Shown here: positions 6,313 through 7,647 of the stretch, piece after piece
Position numbering within the stretch: the stretch's first letter is position 1
Layout: each line of letters begins with the position of its first letter
Assembly (NCBI GenBank): GCA_903918555.1
Contig: CAIXEV010000547.1
Location: 1 to 7,647 of the forward strand
Length of the DNA stretch: 7,647 bases
Direction of reading: 5' to 3'
Source: an uncultured bacterium
GTDB taxonomy: Bacteria > Planctomycetota > Phycisphaerae > Phycisphaerales > SM1A02
Program-made: the position numbers and the translations under genes
Notes under the pieces: model-generated
Databases searched by the model: none
Told to the model about the DNA's origin: nothing
The model's input: the letters and a program-made list of their open reading frames with translations, nothing else

Positions 6313-7647
6313 CTGAACGAACACCGCATGGACGCAGCGTCTGACGCCGCCATCCAACCCGCGCAACGCGCGGACCAGAGCGTGATTCGCAAGCACTTTG
6401 TGCTCGACACGAATGTGCTTCTCCACAACGCGAACTCGATCTTCAAGTTCGCCGAGCACGAGGTGGTGATTCCCCTCGCGGTGATCGAGGAGCTCGACAC
6501 CTTCAAGAAGAACAACGACGAGCGGGGCCGAAACGCGCGGCAGGTGACGCGCGCGCTCGACCGGCTTCGCGCGCAGGGCGCGCTCTTCGAGGGCGTGGTG
6601 TGGAACGAGCAGGGCGGCGCGATCCGCGTCGCGCGCTGCAACGGCAGCCGCGACTTCGCGCTCGACCTCGACAAGGCCGACAACCGCATCCTCGCGGTGG
6701 CGCAGGAGCTGCACCTGAGCGGCAAGCGCACGGTCTTCATCTCGAAGGACATCAACGCGCGCGTCAAGAGCGACGCGCTCGGCATCCCTGCCGAGGATTT
6801 CGAGCACGATCATGTCGCCGCCGACTTCCTGCACGCGGGCTACATCGTGATGAAGGTGCCGGGCGAGATCATCGACGAGCTGTACGACGAGCGGCAGCTG
6901 CGCATCGAGCGGCTGGCGGAGTTCACGGCGCACACGCCCGACTACGCGCACACGGTGGCGGTCGAGCCGGTCGCGAACCAGTTCATCCTGCTGATCGACG
7001 AGCTCGACGAGCACCACACGGGGCTTGCGCGGATCCTCGCCGACACGGGTGCGGCGATCCCGGTCACGGGGCCGCGCAAGCCGGTCTACGGCATCATGGG
7101 CCGCAATGTGCAGCAGACGATGGCGCTCGAGCTCCTGCTCGACGACGATGTGAAGATCGTCACGCTCACGGGCCCCGCGGGCACGGGCAAGACGCTGCTC
7201 GCGATCGCGGCTGGGCTTCACAAGACGATCAAGGAGGAGCGCTACGACAAGCTCCTCACCGCGCGGCCGATCATGCCGCTCGGCCGCGACATCGGCTATC
7301 TCCCGGGCGACAAGGACGAGAAGCTCGCGATGTGGATGCAGCCGATCTTCGACAACATCTCGTACCTCTTGTCGACGCGCGGAAGCCATGTCGACGAGCG
7401 GCCCGAGAGCCGCACGGCGGAGCAGCGGCTCGACCAGCTGATGGCGACGGGACGCGTGGTGATGGAGCCCTTGACCTACATCCGCGGCCGGTCGATCCCG
7501 CACCAGTTCATGATCGTCGACGAGGCGCAGAACCTCTCGCCGCACGAGATCAAGACGATCGTGTCGCGCGTCGGCGACGGCACGAAGATCGTGCTGTCGG
7601 GCGACATCCTCCAGATCGACAACCCGTATCTCGACGCCCAGTCGAAC
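6310..7647 (+). CDS. phoH: PIN-PhoH fusion ATPase (PhoH family), 3'-truncated
   Basis: First 446 residues of a PhoH-family protein with an N-terminal PIN domain (the PhoH2/YlaK-type architecture); the frame is open to the window edge. Mycobacterial PhoH2 is reported as an ATP-dependent RNA helicase/ribonuclease, so RNA processing is the likely role, in the cytoplasm. PIN domain, about residues 28-170: LDTNVLL with D33, VIEELD with E61, LDKADN with D121/D124, and SKDINAR with D147, a complete set of PIN acidic residues. A linker (about 190-260) leads to the PhoH ATPase: Walker A GPAGTGKT at 288-295, the ARPIMPLGRDIGYLPGD segment, Walker B FMIVDEAQ with D404-E405, and SGDILQIDNPYLD at 430-442. 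About the last 20-40 residues of the ATPase domain probably lie beyond the edge. Preceded by a 132-base gap, so probably its own unit. No antitoxin-like gene is convincingly present upstream. Confidence 0.95.
   Translation, partial: MLNEHRMDAASDAAIQPAQRADQSVIRKHFVLDTNVLLHNANSIFKFAEHEVVIPLAVIEELDTFKKNNDERGRNARQVTRALDRLRAQGALFEGVVWNEQGGAIRVARCNGSRDFALDLDKADNRILAVAQELHLSGKRTVFISKDINARVKSDALGIPAEDFEHDHVAADFLHAGYIVMKVPGEIIDELYDERQLRIERLAEFTAHTPDYAHTVAVEPVANQFILLIDELDEHHTGLARILADTGAAIPVTGPRKPVYGIMGRNVQQTMALELLLDDDVKIVTLTGPAGTGKTLLAIAAGLHKTIKEERYDKLLTARPIMPLGRDIGYLPGDKDEKLAMWMQPIFDNISYLLSTRGSHVDERPESRTAEQRLDQLMATGRVVMEPLTYIRGRSIPHQFMIVDEAQNLSPHEIKTIVSRVGDGTKIVLSGDILQIDNPYLDAQSN

Noticed and set aside
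6241..7545. A 434-codon minus-strand frame over the phoH region
   Set aside because: Antisense to the PIN-PhoH gene, which has complete PIN and Walker motifs; the antisense product is charged low-complexity sequence.
1..7647. Absence of CTAG as a second avoided palindrome
   Set aside because: I also see no CTAG, but in GC-rich coding DNA it needs rare codons (CTA, NCT-AGN) or lies over a TAG stop, so codon use explains it; ACGT has no such explanation.

Overview
This is a GC-rich bacterial window (roughly two-thirds G+C by eye) that is almost entirely coding on the + strand. It holds five genes, with the first and last cut by the window edges. In order they are: the C-terminal part of an RND-pump periplasmic adaptor (to 716), a complete RND inner-membrane efflux transporter (716-3964), a ROK-family sugar kinase-like protein (3989-4993), a NIF3-family dinuclear-metal protein (5014-6177), and a PIN-PhoH fusion ATPase (6310 to the edge). 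I see no tRNA, rRNA, CRISPR array, insertion sequence or attachment site.

Region by region: adaptor and transporter overlap by one base (TGATG) and form a translationally coupled Gram-negative efflux unit. The outer-membrane channel is not visible and may lie upstream. The ROK gene follows after 24 bases with no Shine-Dalgarno sequence, but with a TACACT -10-like box placed so that transcription would begin at its ATG, so it looks leaderless. The NIF3 gene follows 20 bases later with a short AGGA site. A 132-base gap with a stem-loop, a weak promoter candidate and a perfect GGAGG site then precedes the PIN-PhoH gene. The three downstream genes have no obvious shared pathway; their co-orientation may only reflect tight packing.

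The RND pair indicates a diderm (Gram-negative type) bacterium. The ROK protein without its zinc-binding cysteines, the NIF3 protein of the eukaryote-like YHP type, the leaderless-type start and the high GC remind me of Planctomycetota, perhaps Phycisphaerae. That placement is recollection and inference, not proof.

The gene content is ordinary. The most striking signal is compositional: reading every line, I find not one ACGT tetranucleotide in 7647 bases. Codon choice bends around it: all 25 Asp/Asn/His/Tyr-Val pairs I found use the T-ending codon, although C-ending codons dominate elsewhere. This points to a genome-level force against ACGT, such as restriction, or methylation followed by deamination.
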